Assembly: GCF_048569485.1 (NCBI RefSeq)
Contig: NC_134359.1
Span: 34,111,779-34,175,778 of the forward strand
Direction of reading: 5' to 3'
DNA from: Anomaloglossus baeobatrachus
Taxonomy: Eukaryota > Chordata > Amphibia > Anura > Aromobatidae
DNA: 64,000 nucleotides
The position numbers were made by a program, and so were the translations under genes. Below, piece after piece: positions 27,020-60,887 of this stretch (within the stretch, counting starts at the first letter, position 1; each line of letters starts with the position of its first letter). A model generated the notes under the pieces. The model did not search any database, was not told the origin of the DNA, and saw nothing but the letters and a program-made list of their open reading frames with translations.

Positions 27020-27880
27020 ACAGACACATATTAATTTATGTTTTCAGTATATGGTGCTATTATTTGTTTAGTATATGGCGGTATTATTTATATGTTCAGT
27101 ATATGGTGATATTACTTATTTGTTCAGTATATGGCGACAATGTTTATGTATTCAGTATATGACAAATAATACTGTCATATACTGAACACATAAATAATGC
27201 CGCCATATACTGAACAAATAAGTAATACTGCTGTATACTGAACATATAGATAATACCGCCATATACTAAACAATACTAAACCATATACTAAACAAGTAAA
27301 TATTACCGCCATATACTGAAAAATAAATAATTCTATTTTTCAGTATATGGTGGTATATTTTATGTATTCAGTATATGACAAATAATACTGTCATATACAT
27401 ATAAATAATGTCGCCATATACTGAACAAATAAGTAATACTGCTGTATACTGAACATATAGATAATACTGCCATGTACTAAACAATACTAAACAATATACT
27501 AAACAAGTAAATAATACTGCCATATACTGAAAAATAAATAATACTATTTTTCAGTATATGGCGGTATTATTTATGTATTCAGTATAAGGCGCTGATAGTT
27601 GTGGGTTCAGTATATGGCGGTATTATTTATGTATTCAGTATAAGGCGGTGATATTTGTGGGTTCAGTATATGGCGGGATTATTTATGTATTCAGTATAAG
27701 GCGGTGATATTTGTGGGTTCAGTATATGGCGGTAATATTTATGTATTCAGTATAAGGCGCTGATATTTGTGGGTTCAGTATATGGCAGTACTATTTGCAC
27801 ATTAAGTGGATAGCAATATGTAGGTAATATTTATGTGTACAGTATATGACGGCATTGTCTACGTGTTCAGCATACAATGG
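27020..27880. repeat. AT-rich tandem and inverted repeat of CAGTATATGG units
   Basis: Units around TTCAGTATATGGCGGTATTA appear in direct orientation at 27040-27160 and 27550-27790, and in inverted orientation at 27170-27540. This gives several large foldbacks. No coding signal. Confidence 0.85.
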
Positions 27881-28169
27881 TAGTATATACTCATATTATT
27901 GGAGGGAGGAACCTTCCTTTACCGATACAGAAAAAAATTCTTTTAATCTAAGATTATTGCGACCTGATGGGTGAAAGATTATCAGATATAAAATACATAC
28001 AATTAAATTATTTTGACGTCAATTTGTCGTTTGGAAGCTATTTCTCTCTGATATCAGCCACATTGTTATAGCACTTTACCTTGCTATATAAATTGTCTCC
28101 GCTACTATTAAAACAACAAGAGAGCTGTTTTTTTTTATATTATTGAATAAAGGGACGTTGTGAATTCTC

Positions 28170-28175
28170 TTTATT
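28170..28175 (-). terminator. NMI: Candidate NMI polyadenylation signal
   Basis: The minus strand reads AATAAA 21 bp after the NMI stop codon. A very short 3' UTR would result. Downstream sites are possible, since the region is AT-rich. Confidence 0.4.
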
Positions 28176-28196
28176 TTTCTCTGGTTGTCTCCAATT

Positions 28197-50763
<22,567 letters not shown>

Positions 50764-50989
50764 AGTGGTTTTTTTAATCAGAAATCTGAAACAATAAAAA
50801 AAATGATATTCCCATATTTATTGTAGCAATTCCATGGCACAGTGCACGCATAGCATCATGTATACTGGGGGTGGGAATATACACGTGTTCTGGCCCAGCC
50901 TCCCAGGTACCTTTTGCACATTGTGGGTTTCCCTAAGTGTCTGATACTGGTTGACCATGTACGGTATCAAAAATACTGAGGTGACAGTC

Positions 50990-51350
50990 GGGGATTTTAA
51001 AGGGCAGAGACCCTGACTCCAATGATGTGTCACTTACTGAGCTGCTTATCGCAGTTTTAATTGCTGCAGATCTAGCAGAGCTCAAATTGTTGTGTATAAC
51101 CCCGCCCATACAACTGATTGGAAGCTTTCTATGTATACGCTGCATAGGCAGAAAGCTGCCAGTCAGAAGTGGAGGGTGTGGTTGGACTACTTGGCAGCAG
51201 GTTTACTAGTCTTTTCCTGCTGACAAAACTATGATTTTATGAAAACTACAGCAAGCAGCCCAGTAAGTGACACACCGCTGGAATCTGAGCCTCTGCACTT
51301 ACCTTCTGCTGCTCTCAGGATAGGTAATGAAACCCTGGTATGAGGTTACC
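50990..51350. mobile_element. Foldback element related to 26377-26791
   Basis: GCAGATCTAGCAGAGCT, ATAACCCCGCCCATAC and a GGAATCTGAGCCTCTG block follow the same order as the piggyBac-like MITE at 26377. The ends are less clear. It lies in NMI intron 1. Confidence 0.5.
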
Positions 51351-51724
51351 TTTCAAGTATTAATTTGTTCCAACCTTTTTTTTTTCGATAGCTATGACCT
51401 GTCTAGAATTTTTTACTTTATTGTAACTTTTATATAGAAATGCAGTTATAGATGTCGTCTTTCACTCCAAAAGATGAACCACGTCGCCAGGGCCGGCGTC
51501 AGCACCCGATGCACCCAGACTAGTGCTCGGGCCCCAGGCAAACGATGCAACCCACGATCAGTTCTGCAGCCCAAGGACAGATTTCCGGGGACCGCATCGC
51601 TCGAGCCGGAACATTACTGGCTACCGGACCTTTAAACCCGCATTTGTAGTGCGAGCGCGCAAATGCAATGTCTGACGCTGAACGCTGCATGCACTAGCAG
51701 TGAAGTTCATCTGTGGGTGCCATT

Positions 51725-52475
51725 AGCGTGTGATGCACTTCTGTCCCACAGATGAAGAGGAGCTGCAGCGCCAGCTAGCGTCCCCAGAGCTGTCTGCCCC
51801 TCCCCAGAGTTGTCTGCACCCCCAGTGCTATATGCCCCCCAGAGCTGTCTGGCCCATCCCAGCAATGTGTATGCCCCTCCAGTGCTGTATGACCCCCCCC
51901 AGAAACATGTATGCCCCCAGTAACCCTGTTTGCCTCCCAATAATGTATGTGCCTTCAGTAGTGTATGTCCCCTAGTAATGTGTATGTCTCCGAGTGATGT
52001 CTATGTCCCCTAGTAATGTGTATGTCTCCCAGTGATGTCTATGTCCCCTAGTAATGTGTATGTCTCCCAGTGATGTCTATGTCCCCTAGTAATGTGTATG
52101 TCTCCCAGTGATGTCTATGTCCCCTAGTAATGTGTATGTCTCCCAGTGATGTCTATGTCCCCTAGTAATGTGTATGTCTCCCAGTGATGTCTATGTCCCC
52201 TAGTAATGTGTATGTCTCCCAGTGATGTCTATGTCCCCTAGTAATGTGTATGTCTCCCAGTGATGTCTATGTCCCCTAGTAATGTGTATGTCTCCCAGTG
52301 ATGTCTATGTCCCCTAGTAATGTGTATGTCTCCCAGTGATGTCTATGTCCCCTAGTAATGTGTATGTCTCCCAGTGATGTCTATGTCCCCTAGTAATGTG
52401 TATGTCTCCCAGTGATGTCTATGCTCCCAAGTAATGTGTATGGCCCCAGTGATGTGCATGCTTCCCAGTAATGTG
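51725..52475. repeat. 38-bp minisatellite, left part (split by the Ty3/gypsy insertion)
   Basis: CTAGTAATGTGTATGTCTCC and CAGTGATGTCTATGTCC alternate, most regularly at 51960-52430. The same sequence type resumes at 60481, immediately after the retroelement. Confidence 0.93.
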
Positions 52476-52479
52476 TATG

Positions 52480-53537
52480 TGTGGCGCCCCAGGACCTGGT
52501 CGCCACAACAGCATTGCCCTCCCAAAAGGGTTAATGCTGAGCCTGGAGGTAATTGGGAGATCTATTGGCCAGTAAGTTAACACTCAACACAGTTCTCCCT
52601 CCGGCCAGCAGGGGGAGCTCTGAACCTGGAACTTCAGGGAGCATTCCTTAAGTCTGGCTGGAAGGAGGAAGTGGTGGTTAGTCTGGAGACAGGAGTGAAA
52701 GAGTGCAGACGCAGAGTAGTGCTGCCTTGTAAACTGGGGCCTAGAGCTGGGATAGCTTGGCCCAGTGAAGCAAGGGGAGCAGAGAGGCACAGCAGGGACT
52801 CGGACATCGGAGTCTGTAGTTGTCAGGGCATAAAATCCATCCCTGGTAGCTGAATCCGGAGGGCAGGAGAGCTGCAAGCCCCCTGGCCCAGAAGCAATCT
52901 GAAGGTACAGCTGCATCCCAAGGGCCCGGTGTAGACTCCAGCAGAGAAGCACCAGAGAGGGCCTGCGCAGTCTACCACACAGAAAAGGGGACGAACAACA
53001 AGTCCCAGCAGCAAGAGGGCAATTGCGAACCCAAAGTGCAGTGTCCTAACACAGCAGAGAAAGATTAAGGAGTAGGCCTCATACTCAACTGGCCAAAGAT
53101 CACCCCAGGCACTTCCAGGCCGGCCGGATCATCTTTACCATCTGTGACGGTCTCCCTGGACTAAGTTTCTGCCGAGTAAAAGAGGAGAAGGTAAAGAGAC
53201 TACTGTTTGTGCCTGTTTCTTTCATTGCTGGTCGGCCCTGCACCGTGTTAGTCACGCAGCACCATAGACTTCCACAAACACCAACCGTGCCCCGGGCATT
53301 GCTCCACCTGTGGGGAGCAGTACTACCATTGCTGCCATAACATCATCCCGGAGGCCTCACACAGCAACGGCGGCTTAGTAGCCGCATACCACAGGTGGCG
53401 TCACGAACACAAACTTTAATTCAAGCCACATATTCAACTGACACCCACCAGGGCCACGGAGCCGGGCCCAGCCACCACTGACTACCACCGGACTAGTCCG
53501 GCACCGGGTGTCCCATAGCCCTGGGGTGGGCGAGTCA
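52480..53537 (+). repeat. 5' LTR of the Ty3/gypsy element
   Basis: It starts TGTGGCGCCC and ends GAGTCA. It carries an internal TGGCGTCACGAAC at 53397-53409 that also begins the primer-binding site just downstream. Confidence 0.95.
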
Positions 53538-53540
53538 ACT

Positions 53541-53560
53541 TTGGCGTCACGAACAGGATT
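53541..53560 (+). promoter_or_regulatory. Primer-binding site of the Ty3/gypsy element
   Basis: TTGGCGTCACGAACAGGATT starts 3 bases after the LTR, with the TGG expected opposite a tRNA CCA end. The matching tRNA was not identified. Confidence 0.6.
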
Positions 53561-53794
53561 TCGTGCCCGGTCACACCGGGTACTGTGCGCCTGAAGAACT
53601 GTGTAAAAGACTGTGTACTGGTTGTAAATTGCCGCCGCCATTAGCCGCGCCGAGCGCAGGAAGAAGGGGGGCGTGCCTGACAAAGAGCGCGAAGGGAGCG
53701 CGCCATCAGAGCAGAGCGCTGTTAACCCCGCGCGACCCGGAAGAAAATTTGAAAAGTGAACGGAGCCTGGTAAGGTTCACTAAGGGGGAGGAAG

Positions 53795-54844
53795 ATGTCC
53801 GACTCCGAGGGAGAGCAGGTGGCTGCCATCGCCCAGGGCGCCGCAGCACCGACCGAAGTAGTCCCAGTCGCCGTCGCCCCAGCCCCCACTGTAGCGCCGG
53901 TAATGCCGATCACCATGCCGTACATACCAGGAGCAGAATGGCTGCCGCAGTACTCCGGGGAGTCCCATACCTTGAGTGACTTCAGAGAAAGCCTGCACAG
54001 CTTGTTCCGGGTGTATCCTCTGACTGAGAGCCAGAAGGTGGGCATAGTAATGGGACAGCTAGCCGGCGCAGCCCAGCGTGAAGCGAAGTCCTGGCCTGAT
54101 ACAGATAAAGGGACAGCAGCCCAGATACTGGCCAAGCTAAAGAGTACTTTTGACACCCGCACCGCAGCAGAGATAAAGATGAGATTCTTTGGGTGCAAGC
54201 AACGGGCCACGGACAGCATAAGGGACTATGCCTTAAACTTGCAGGAGGCCCTGAAAGCAGTTAAACAGGTGGACCCAGAGAGTGTACGTGAAGAAGACAA
54301 ACTCCTAACTGAGCAGTTCATAGAGGGGCTCCTGTCAGATGCCCACAGGACCCAGCTGCGTATCCTGGTCCTGCAGAACCCTGCTCTGGACTTTGCCAAG
54401 TTTAAGGACCAGGCCATCAGGGTACTGAGAGAATCTACACCGAATGACCCAGTACCCCTCCGGCCTCTTGCTATCACGTACCCCGGGGTGGTGCCTGCAA
54501 CACGAGCTACTGCAGGGGCTGAGGCGCAGTCCCTGGATAAGGATCCCACTGCAGAGCTCAGACAGCAGTTCCAGGAGCTGACCAAGACTGTGGCTGCCCT
54601 TGCCAAGACCGTGCAGTCTCTACAAATGACCCCCTCGCCTGCAAAAATCGAGTTGGCCTCCAGCCCAGAAGACGTCCCATGGATGCGACAGAGGAGGATT
54701 CCGCCGACCCGAGGCAGAGACACAGACCGGTATGATTCAACAGGACAACCGATCTGCCGCCACTGCAACCAGGCGGGCCACATTGCACGACGCTGTCCTT
54801 TAAACGGGCCGAGCCTGGGGCCAGGAGCCAACCCCCAGGTGTGA
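53795..54844 (+). CDS. Gag of the Ty3/gypsy element
   Basis: A 349-residue frame. The capsid-like middle part is followed by one CCHC zinc knuckle, CRHCNQAGHIARRC, near residue 320. Gag packages the element RNA in virus-like particles. Its end overlaps the start of the pol frame. Part of a mobile-element fossil or near-fossil, not a host gene. Confidence 0.9.
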   Translation: MSDSEGEQVAAIAQGAAAPTEVVPVAVAPAPTVAPVMPITMPYIPGAEWLPQYSGESHTLSDFRESLHSLFRVYPLTESQKVGIVMGQLAGAAQREAKSWPDTDKGTAAQILAKLKSTFDTRTAAEIKMRFFGCKQRATDSIRDYALNLQEALKAVKQVDPESVREEDKLLTEQFIEGLLSDAHRTQLRILVLQNPALDFAKFKDQAIRVLRESTPNDPVPLRPLAITYPGVVPATRATAGAEAQSLDKDPTAELRQQFQELTKTVAALAKTVQSLQMTPSPAKIELASSPEDVPWMRQRRIPPTRGRDTDRYDSTGQPICRHCNQAGHIARRCPLNGPSLGPGANPQV

Positions 54845-57800
54845 GGAAGCCCGGCTCAAACCCCAGCCGCAGCAAGTATGTGGGAGGACGACCGGTCCTT
54901 CCCATTGTGCTGGATGGGATCCCTTTGAATGCCCTCCTGGATACGGGGTCCCAGGTAACAACCATCCCCCACAAACTGTACAAAAGATATTGGGCTGATT
55001 CAGACATTGACCATGGCCCAGATGATGATTTAACGATTGTGGCCAGTAATGGTCAGCCCTTACCTCAAATTGGGTACAAAGAAGTAACCATTAAAGTGGG
55101 GCGGGTGGAATTGCCATGTCAGGGGATGATAATTGTAGATATAGATCGCAAAGAATCTGACCCACTGCTAACCCTTGGTACAAATGTGATAGAAAATTGT
55201 ATTGCCGAAGTGATAATTTTGTTGCAACAGGCGTCTGAAACTGCCAGCTCCGGGCAGCAGCGTGTCCTACAGAGGGAGATCAGAGCCCTGATGAGGAGGC
55301 AGCAGGTAGAGCTGGCCGGAGGAGAAATTGGCAGTGTGAGGGTAAGTGACCCCCTCCCCATTGTAATACCCCCAAGAAGTGAAATGTTGATATGGTGTCG
55401 GGCAGCAATAGGCCTCAAGGGTCAGGATTACCATGCCTTGGTAGAACCAGTGTATTCAGACAGTAGGCCTGGAGTCCTGATAGCCAGAGGGGTAGCGGAC
55501 GTCCGCAAGGGGAGAGTGCCCGTCCGTGTCCTGAATTGTGGGGAGGAGGAGGCCAAATTGCCCCGGTACGCCACTGTAGCAAAACTGTACACTGTCAGTA
55601 ACAATACCATTAAAGCAGTGGAACCCTTGATCCCGTCCGACCAGGCGGAAGACAATGGCTCCAAGGGGCAGCCGGAAGACTGGTGCCAAAAATTACATGT
55701 AGGCACCGACTCCACCCCCTCGCACCAAAAGCATGGGGTTTACCGGGTGGTACAGGAGTACGAGCGGGTCTTCAGCAAACACCCCCTAGATTTTGGGCAG
55801 GTGAAAGGGGTTAAACATCAAATCCCCACGGGTGATCATCATCCCATTAAAGAGAGATACCGCCCTGTGCCCCCCGCACAGTATCAGCGTGCCAAGGAAA
55901 TGTTACGGGAAATGAAGGAGGCTGGGGTTATCAGAGATAGTTGTAGCCCCTGGGCAGCTCCACTAGTGCTCGTAAAGAAAAAAGATGGTACAATGAGAAT
56001 GTGTGTAGATTACAGGCAAATTAACCGCATTACACATAAAGATGCTTATCCACTGCCCAGAATAGAGGAGTCACTAACAGCCTTAAAGTCAGCTAACTAT
56101 TTCTCCACCTTGGATCTCACCAGTGGGTATTGGCAGGTTCCCGTGGCAGAGGCGGACAAGGAGAAGACTGCATTCACGACACCAATGGGCCTCTGTGAGT
56201 TCAATTGTATGCCATTCGGGCTCTGCAACGCCCCAGGGACATTCCAAAGGTTGATGGAGTGCTGCTTGGGCCACCACAACTTTGAAACCGTGCTGTTGTA
56301 CCTGGATGACGTAATAGTCTACTCCAAGACTTATGAGGACCACCTGAAGCACTTAGCAGAAGTGTTTGAATCCTTGTCGAAATATGGCCTGAAGATCAAG
56401 CCGTCCAAATGTCACCTCTTGAAGCCAAAGGTACAGTACCTGGGTCATGTGGTCAGCGCAGAAGGTGTGGCACCTGATCCGGAGAAAGTCACTGTAATCA
56501 AGGACTGGCCAAGACCCACCACAGTGAAGGAGGTGCGGCAGTTCCTTGGACTGGTGGGCTACTACCGAAGGTTCATTGATGGTTTCACCAAGATAGCAGC
56601 GCCCCTTCAAGATCTCCTGGTGGGCCAGCCAAAGCAGGCTAAGAAGCAGAGCCCTCCATTTGAATGGAGCAGCCAACTGGAAACATCCTTTGTCCGGCTG
56701 AAAGGGGCTCTCACGGGAGAAGAAATTCTGGCATACCCTGACTACAGCCAACCGTTTGTACTGTATACAGACGCCAGCAACGTGGGACTGGGAGCAGTTC
56801 TGTCCCAGGTGCAGGGAGGCAGAGAGAGGGTGATAGCGTACGCCAGTAGGAAGCTTCGGCCCACAGAAAGGAATCCAGAAAACTACAGTTCCTTCAAGCT
56901 GGAGTTCCTCGCTATTGTTTGGGCAGTGACTGAACGCTTCAAGCACTATCTGGCATCGGCCAAGTTCACCATCTTCACGGACAACAATCCGTTGACACAC
57001 CTGGCAACAGCCAAGTTAGGTGCGATGGAACAGCGATGGATGGCCCGGCTGTCTAACTTTGACTTTACCATCAAGTATCGGGCTGGCAAGAAGAATAACA
57101 ATGCTGATGCGCTGTCCAGAATGCCTCACTTGCCCGAGTCTGGAGAAGACATGGATGAACTCGAAGAGATAGAGTTACCGGCTTTCCATCACCAAGGTGT
57201 GTCCCAGTGTGAGCATGCTGTGGGAGTGAAGCGCTCAAGCCAGCACGGGGTCTCGGTCAACCCCTTACTCCACCATAATTGGGAAGAAACACAGAACGGT
57301 GACCCGGCCGTGCGATTGGTCAAAGAGAAGCTAGCGCAAGCTGAGACCCATCTTGGCCCAGACGCTCCAGAGGAAGCCCAGCAGCTGTGGAAGGAGAGGG
57401 GACGACTGTTCACCTACCAAGGCAAGCTCTGCAAGAGATATGTCAACTATCGAACAAATGAACTTGTCTGGCAGATAGTGGTTCCGCAGAGAGATGCTCC
57501 AATGGTCCTAGCAGCGTATCATGATAACGCAGGACACTTCGGGTGGAAGAAGTTGGAGGCCCTACTCCGTGATCGGTTCTATTGGGTGCACATGAGAAAG
57601 ATGATCGAGAAGTGGTGCCGAGACTGTGGCCCGTGTAACCTGAGGCGGAAAGACGATGCCAGCCAAAGGTCTCCCTTGCAGCCAATTGTCACAAAGCAGC
57701 CCCTGGAGTTGGTGGCCCTGGACCACGTGAAGTTAACACCAAGCCGGTCAGGCTATGTGTACGCCCTCACCATTGTGGACCATTACTCTCGTTTCCTGGT

Positions 57801-58992
57801 AGTAGTGCCTGTGAAGGACCAGACAGCCAGGACAGCAGCTAGAGCGTTCCAGGCATCCTTTTGCCGACCTCACGGCTATCCGGAAAGGGTACTGACTGAT
57901 CAGGGTCCTGCATTCGAGGCTGAAGTGTTCCAAGAGTTCTGTAACATGTACGGTTGTAAGAAAATCCGAACCACACCGTACCACCCCCAAACCAATGGAC
58001 TGTGCGAGAAAATGAACCATGTGGTTATTGATATGCTGAAGACCCTACCGCTGGAGGAAAGGAACCAATGGCCAGAAAAGTTGCCAGATCTGGTAGACCT
58101 GTACAACCACATCCCAGTGAATTCGACCAACTGCAGCCCCGCTTACCTGATGCGAGCCAGACCAGGCAAGTTGCCTGTAGACTTTGAGATGGGGACTGTG
58201 TCGCCTGAGGCGGTTCAAGAAATAGAGGATTGGGATACAGAACGGCAGCAGCGGTACCGTAAGGTCCAGGAGTGCGTAGAGAGGAGCCTGTCTCAAGCAA
58301 GAACGAGACAAGAACAGCATTACAATCAAACAGCCCCAGCAACTCCCTTAGCACCTGGAGAACAAGTCCTCAAGAAGAAGCGGAAGGCGCATAAATTGGA
58401 TGATCAGTGGGAAAGCGAGCCCTACACCATTATCCCCTCCAACTTTGACAATAGTAAGGTATGCCTCATAAGCAAAGATGAAGGCAAGACCTATCAAGCA
58501 ATTTCCCGAGACCGCCTGAAAGCGTGCCCTGAACGGTGCAGAATCCAAAGAGAAATGGAAGGAGTACAAGGAAGTCCCCAAAGTCAAGAGAAAGAAGGGG
58601 AGATGATTCAAACCATCCTTGGAAAGTTCCCCAAAACTTGGACCCGAATAAACAATGCCATAGTGGTACCAGTTTTGACGTTTCCGCAGTTGGCCGAGCC
58701 AGAAACGGAAAAGGTTCCGGATCCACCTAAAGAATCGTCCGCTCCAGCACGAGATGACACGCCAGCAGTGGAACAGGAGGATCAACCCCCTGTCAGTGGT
58801 GAACCTGTCATACCCTTGGCGACTCTTAGATCACAAAGGCAACCATCACGCTTACCTATGGGGGTTAGGCCCACATGTAGTGCTGAGATAGAAGACGCAC
58901 CACGTAGTCAGGGGCAAACACCAGAGCTACGTAGGTCCCAGCGCAGCACTCGGGGACAACCCCCTCTAAGGTATAGGGAGTCAACTGTATAA
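54841..58992 (+). CDS. Pol polyprotein of the Ty3/gypsy element
   Basis: About 1380 residues in family order: aspartic protease (LLDTGSQ near residue 32), reverse transcriptase (YLDD at 487-490), RNase H (YTDASNVGLGAVL near 640), integrase zinc finger (HDNAGHF to CRDCGPC near 893-930), and integrase core (LDHVKL, LTDQGPAF, then NGLCEKMNH). The tail is Pro/Arg/Ser-rich without a chromodomain. The first codon is uncertain because pol is normally expressed through gag by frameshift or similar means. Confidence 0.93.
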   Translation: MRKPGSNPSRSKYVGGRPVLPIVLDGIPLNALLDTGSQVTTIPHKLYKRYWADSDIDHGPDDDLTIVASNGQPLPQIGYKEVTIKVGRVELPCQGMIIVDIDRKESDPLLTLGTNVIENCIAEVIILLQQASETASSGQQRVLQREIRALMRRQQVELAGGEIGSVRVSDPLPIVIPPRSEMLIWCRAAIGLKGQDYHALVEPVYSDSRPGVLIARGVADVRKGRVPVRVLNCGEEEAKLPRYATVAKLYTVSNNTIKAVEPLIPSDQAEDNGSKGQPEDWCQKLHVGTDSTPSHQKHGVYRVVQEYERVFSKHPLDFGQVKGVKHQIPTGDHHPIKERYRPVPPAQYQRAKEMLREMKEAGVIRDSCSPWAAPLVLVKKKDGTMRMCVDYRQINRITHKDAYPLPRIEESLTALKSANYFSTLDLTSGYWQVPVAEADKEKTAFTTPMGLCEFNCMPFGLCNAPGTFQRLMECCLGHHNFETVLLYLDDVIVYSKTYEDHLKHLAEVFESLSKYGLKIKPSKCHLLKPKVQYLGHVVSAEGVAPDPEKVTVIKDWPRPTTVKEVRQFLGLVGYYRRFIDGFTKIAAPLQDLLVGQPKQAKKQSPPFEWSSQLETSFVRLKGALTGEEILAYPDYSQPFVLYTDASNVGLGAVLSQVQGGRERVIAYASRKLRPTERNPENYSSFKLEFLAIVWAVTERFKHYLASAKFTIFTDNNPLTHLATAKLGAMEQRWMARLSNFDFTIKYRAGKKNNNADALSRMPHLPESGEDMDELEEIELPAFHHQGVSQCEHAVGVKRSSQHGVSVNPLLHHNWEETQNGDPAVRLVKEKLAQAETHLGPDAPEEAQQLWKERGRLFTYQGKLCKRYVNYRTNELVWQIVVPQRDAPMVLAAYHDNAGHFGWKKLEALLRDRFYWVHMRKMIEKWCRDCGPCNLRRKDDASQRSPLQPIVTKQPLELVALDHVKLTPSRSGYVYALTIVDHYSRFLVVVPVKDQTARTAARAFQASFCRPHGYPERVLTDQGPAFEAEVFQEFCNMYGCKKIRTTPYHPQTNGLCEKMNHVVIDMLKTLPLEERNQWPEKLPDLVDLYNHIPVNSTNCSPAYLMRARPGKLPVDFEMGTVSPEAVQEIEDWDTERQQRYRKVQECVERSLSQARTRQEQHYNQTAPATPLAPGEQVLKKKRKAHKLDDQWESEPYTIIPSNFDNSKVCLISKDEGKTYQAISRDRLKACPERCRIQREMEGVQGSPQSQEKEGEMIQTILGKFPKTWTRINNAIVVPVLTFPQLAEPETEKVPDPPKESSAPARDDTPAVEQEDQPPVSGEPVIPLATLRSQRQPSRLPMGVRPTCSAEIEDAPRSQGQTPELRRSQRSTRGQPPLRYRESTV

Positions 58993-59410
58993 GGGAAAGA
59001 GTACTTATTAGAATGTAAATAGTTATGCAAAATGTCTGTCATGTTGTGTACAAAATGTTTTCTTTTTCTTTGATTGCGAAAATGGACAATTGGGCCACTG
59101 GACTATGGGTGGCCAACACCTAAATTGTTCATAGTTAGCACCAGTGTGCTCAACACCCCTGAAGAAAAACCCGTCCGGCGTGCATAGAGTGGGGTCATCA
59201 ATGCTCTGACGCACGCCCAGAGCCTACGTTGGGGGTTTGAACGCGGCGGGTCCCCCATGGAGCAGTGTAATGGACACCCGGCAGGGAGCCACACTGGACT
59301 CTTATAGTAATGTTTAAGGTTGTAACGTTAAAGTATTTGCGCCTCCCATAATGGGATGAAATGTTCTAACATGTCATGTTTGTTTCTACAGTCCGGGAGT
59401 ACTGAATTTA

Positions 59411-59422
59411 ACTAAGGGGGAG
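59411..59422 (+). other. Polypurine tract of the Ty3/gypsy element
   Basis: ACTAAGGGGGAG directly precedes the 3' LTR, as needed for plus-strand priming. The 418 bp between pol and this tract hold no recognisable gene. Confidence 0.75.
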
Positions 59423-60480
59423 TGTGGCGCCCCAGGACCTGGTCGCCACAACAGCATTGCCCTCCCAAAAGGGTTAATGCTGAGCCTGGAGGTAATTGGG
59501 AGATCTATTGGCCAGTAAGTTAACACTCAACACAGTTCTCCCTCCGGCCAGCAGGGGGAGCTCTGAACCTGGAACTTCAGGGAGCATTCCTTAAGTCTGG
59601 CTGGAAGGAGGAAGTGGTGGTTAGTCTGGACACAGGAGTGAAAGAGTGCAGACGCAGAGTAGTGCTGCCTTGTAAACTGGGGCCTAGAGCTGGGATAGCT
59701 TGGCCCAGTGAAGCAAGGGGAGCAGAGAGGCACAGCAGGGACTCGGACATCGGAGTCTGTAGTTGTCAGGGCATAAAATCCATCCCTGGTAGCTGAATCC
59801 GGAGGGCAGGAGAGCTGCAAGCCCCCTGGCCCAGAAGCAATCTGAAGGTACAGCTGCATCCCAAGGGCCCGGTGTAGACTCCAGCAGAGAAGCACCAGAG
59901 AGGGCCTGCGCAGTCTACCACACAGAAAAGGGGACGAACAACAAGTCCCAGCAGCAAGAGGGCAATTGCGAACCCAAAGTGCAGTGTCCTAACACAGCAG
60001 AGAAAGATTAAGGAGTAGGCCTCATACTCAACTGGCCAAAGATCACCCCAGGCACTTCCAGGCCGGCCGGATCATCTTTACCATCTGTGACGGTCTCCCT
60101 GGACTAAGTTTCTGCCGAGTAAAAGAGGAGAAGGTAAAGAGACTACTGTTTGTGCCTGTTTCTTTCATTGCTGGTCGGCCCTGCACCGTGTTAGTCACGC
60201 AGCACCATAGACTTCCACAAACACCAACCGTGCCCCGGGCATTGCTCCACCTGTGGGGAGCAGTACTACCATTGCTGCCATAACATCATCCCGGAGGCCT
60301 CACACAGCAACGGCGGCTTAGTAGCCGCATACCACAGGTGGCGTCACGAACACAAACTTTAATTCAAGCCACATATTCAACTGACACCCACCAGGGCCAC
60401 GGAGCCGGGCCCAGCCACCACTGACTACCACCGGACTAGTCCGGCACCGGGTGTCCCATAGCCCTGGGGTGGGCGAGTCA
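59423..60480 (+). repeat. 3' LTR of the Ty3/gypsy element
   Basis: Same length and, by eye, all but about one base identical to 52480-53537. It is followed by the TATG duplication and the resumed minisatellite. Confidence 0.95.
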
Positions 60481-60484
60481 TATG

Positions 60485-60885
60485 CCCCCAGTGAAGAATA
60501 TACCTCCTAGTAATGTGTATGCCCCCCAGTGATGTCTATGCCTCCAGCCACCCCTGTGATGTATTTGCCCCTAGATACTTTTGTGATGTATATACTGTAG
60601 CCCCCGGCCTCCCCTGTGGAGTACAGTATATACAACAGTCTCACTATGCTCTGTGCACGGCCACGTCTATAAGTGATGGCCATCATGCAGTGCCCTGCAT
60701 AGCCACATGGCCAGGAGGAGCTGGACGAGAGACAAGCAGGGGAGGGGAGTGAGGCTGCTGCAAGTTTCCCCATATTAAAAATATCTCTAATGTGTCTGTG
60801 TGTGCATATACGATGTGTGTGTATGTGTGTCAGTGTGTATGACTGTGTATAATTTGTCTGTGTTTTTGTGAATTTGTCTTCAAAT
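60485..60885. other. Right remainder of the 38-bp minisatellite and unassigned DNA
   Basis: AGTAATGTGTATGCCCCCCA continues the array at the left, then sequence without recognisable features up to the 36-bp repeat. Confidence 0.6.
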
Positions 60886-60887
60886 AT

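Larger units (their letters stand above)
52480..60480 (+). mobile_element. Ty3/gypsy LTR retrotransposon, apparently whole, very young
   Basis: Two 1058-bp LTRs flank a gag and a pol region. TATG is duplicated at 52476-52479 and 60481-60484. By eye the LTRs differ at about one position, so insertion was recent. It looks whole, with no obvious break. No envelope or chromodomain was seen. It lies in NMI intron 1, antisense to the gene. As in its family, gag and pol are in different frames and overlap at the junction. Confidence 0.95.

Noticed and set aside
53795-58992. Domesticated host gene derived from gag/pol
   Set aside because: Paired near-identical LTRs, exact target duplication and primer/polypurine sites show a mobile element, not a host gene.
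58993-59422. Envelope gene in the Ty3/gypsy element
   Set aside because: The stretch between pol and the 3' LTR is only about 430 bp and has no open frame with signal or membrane segments.
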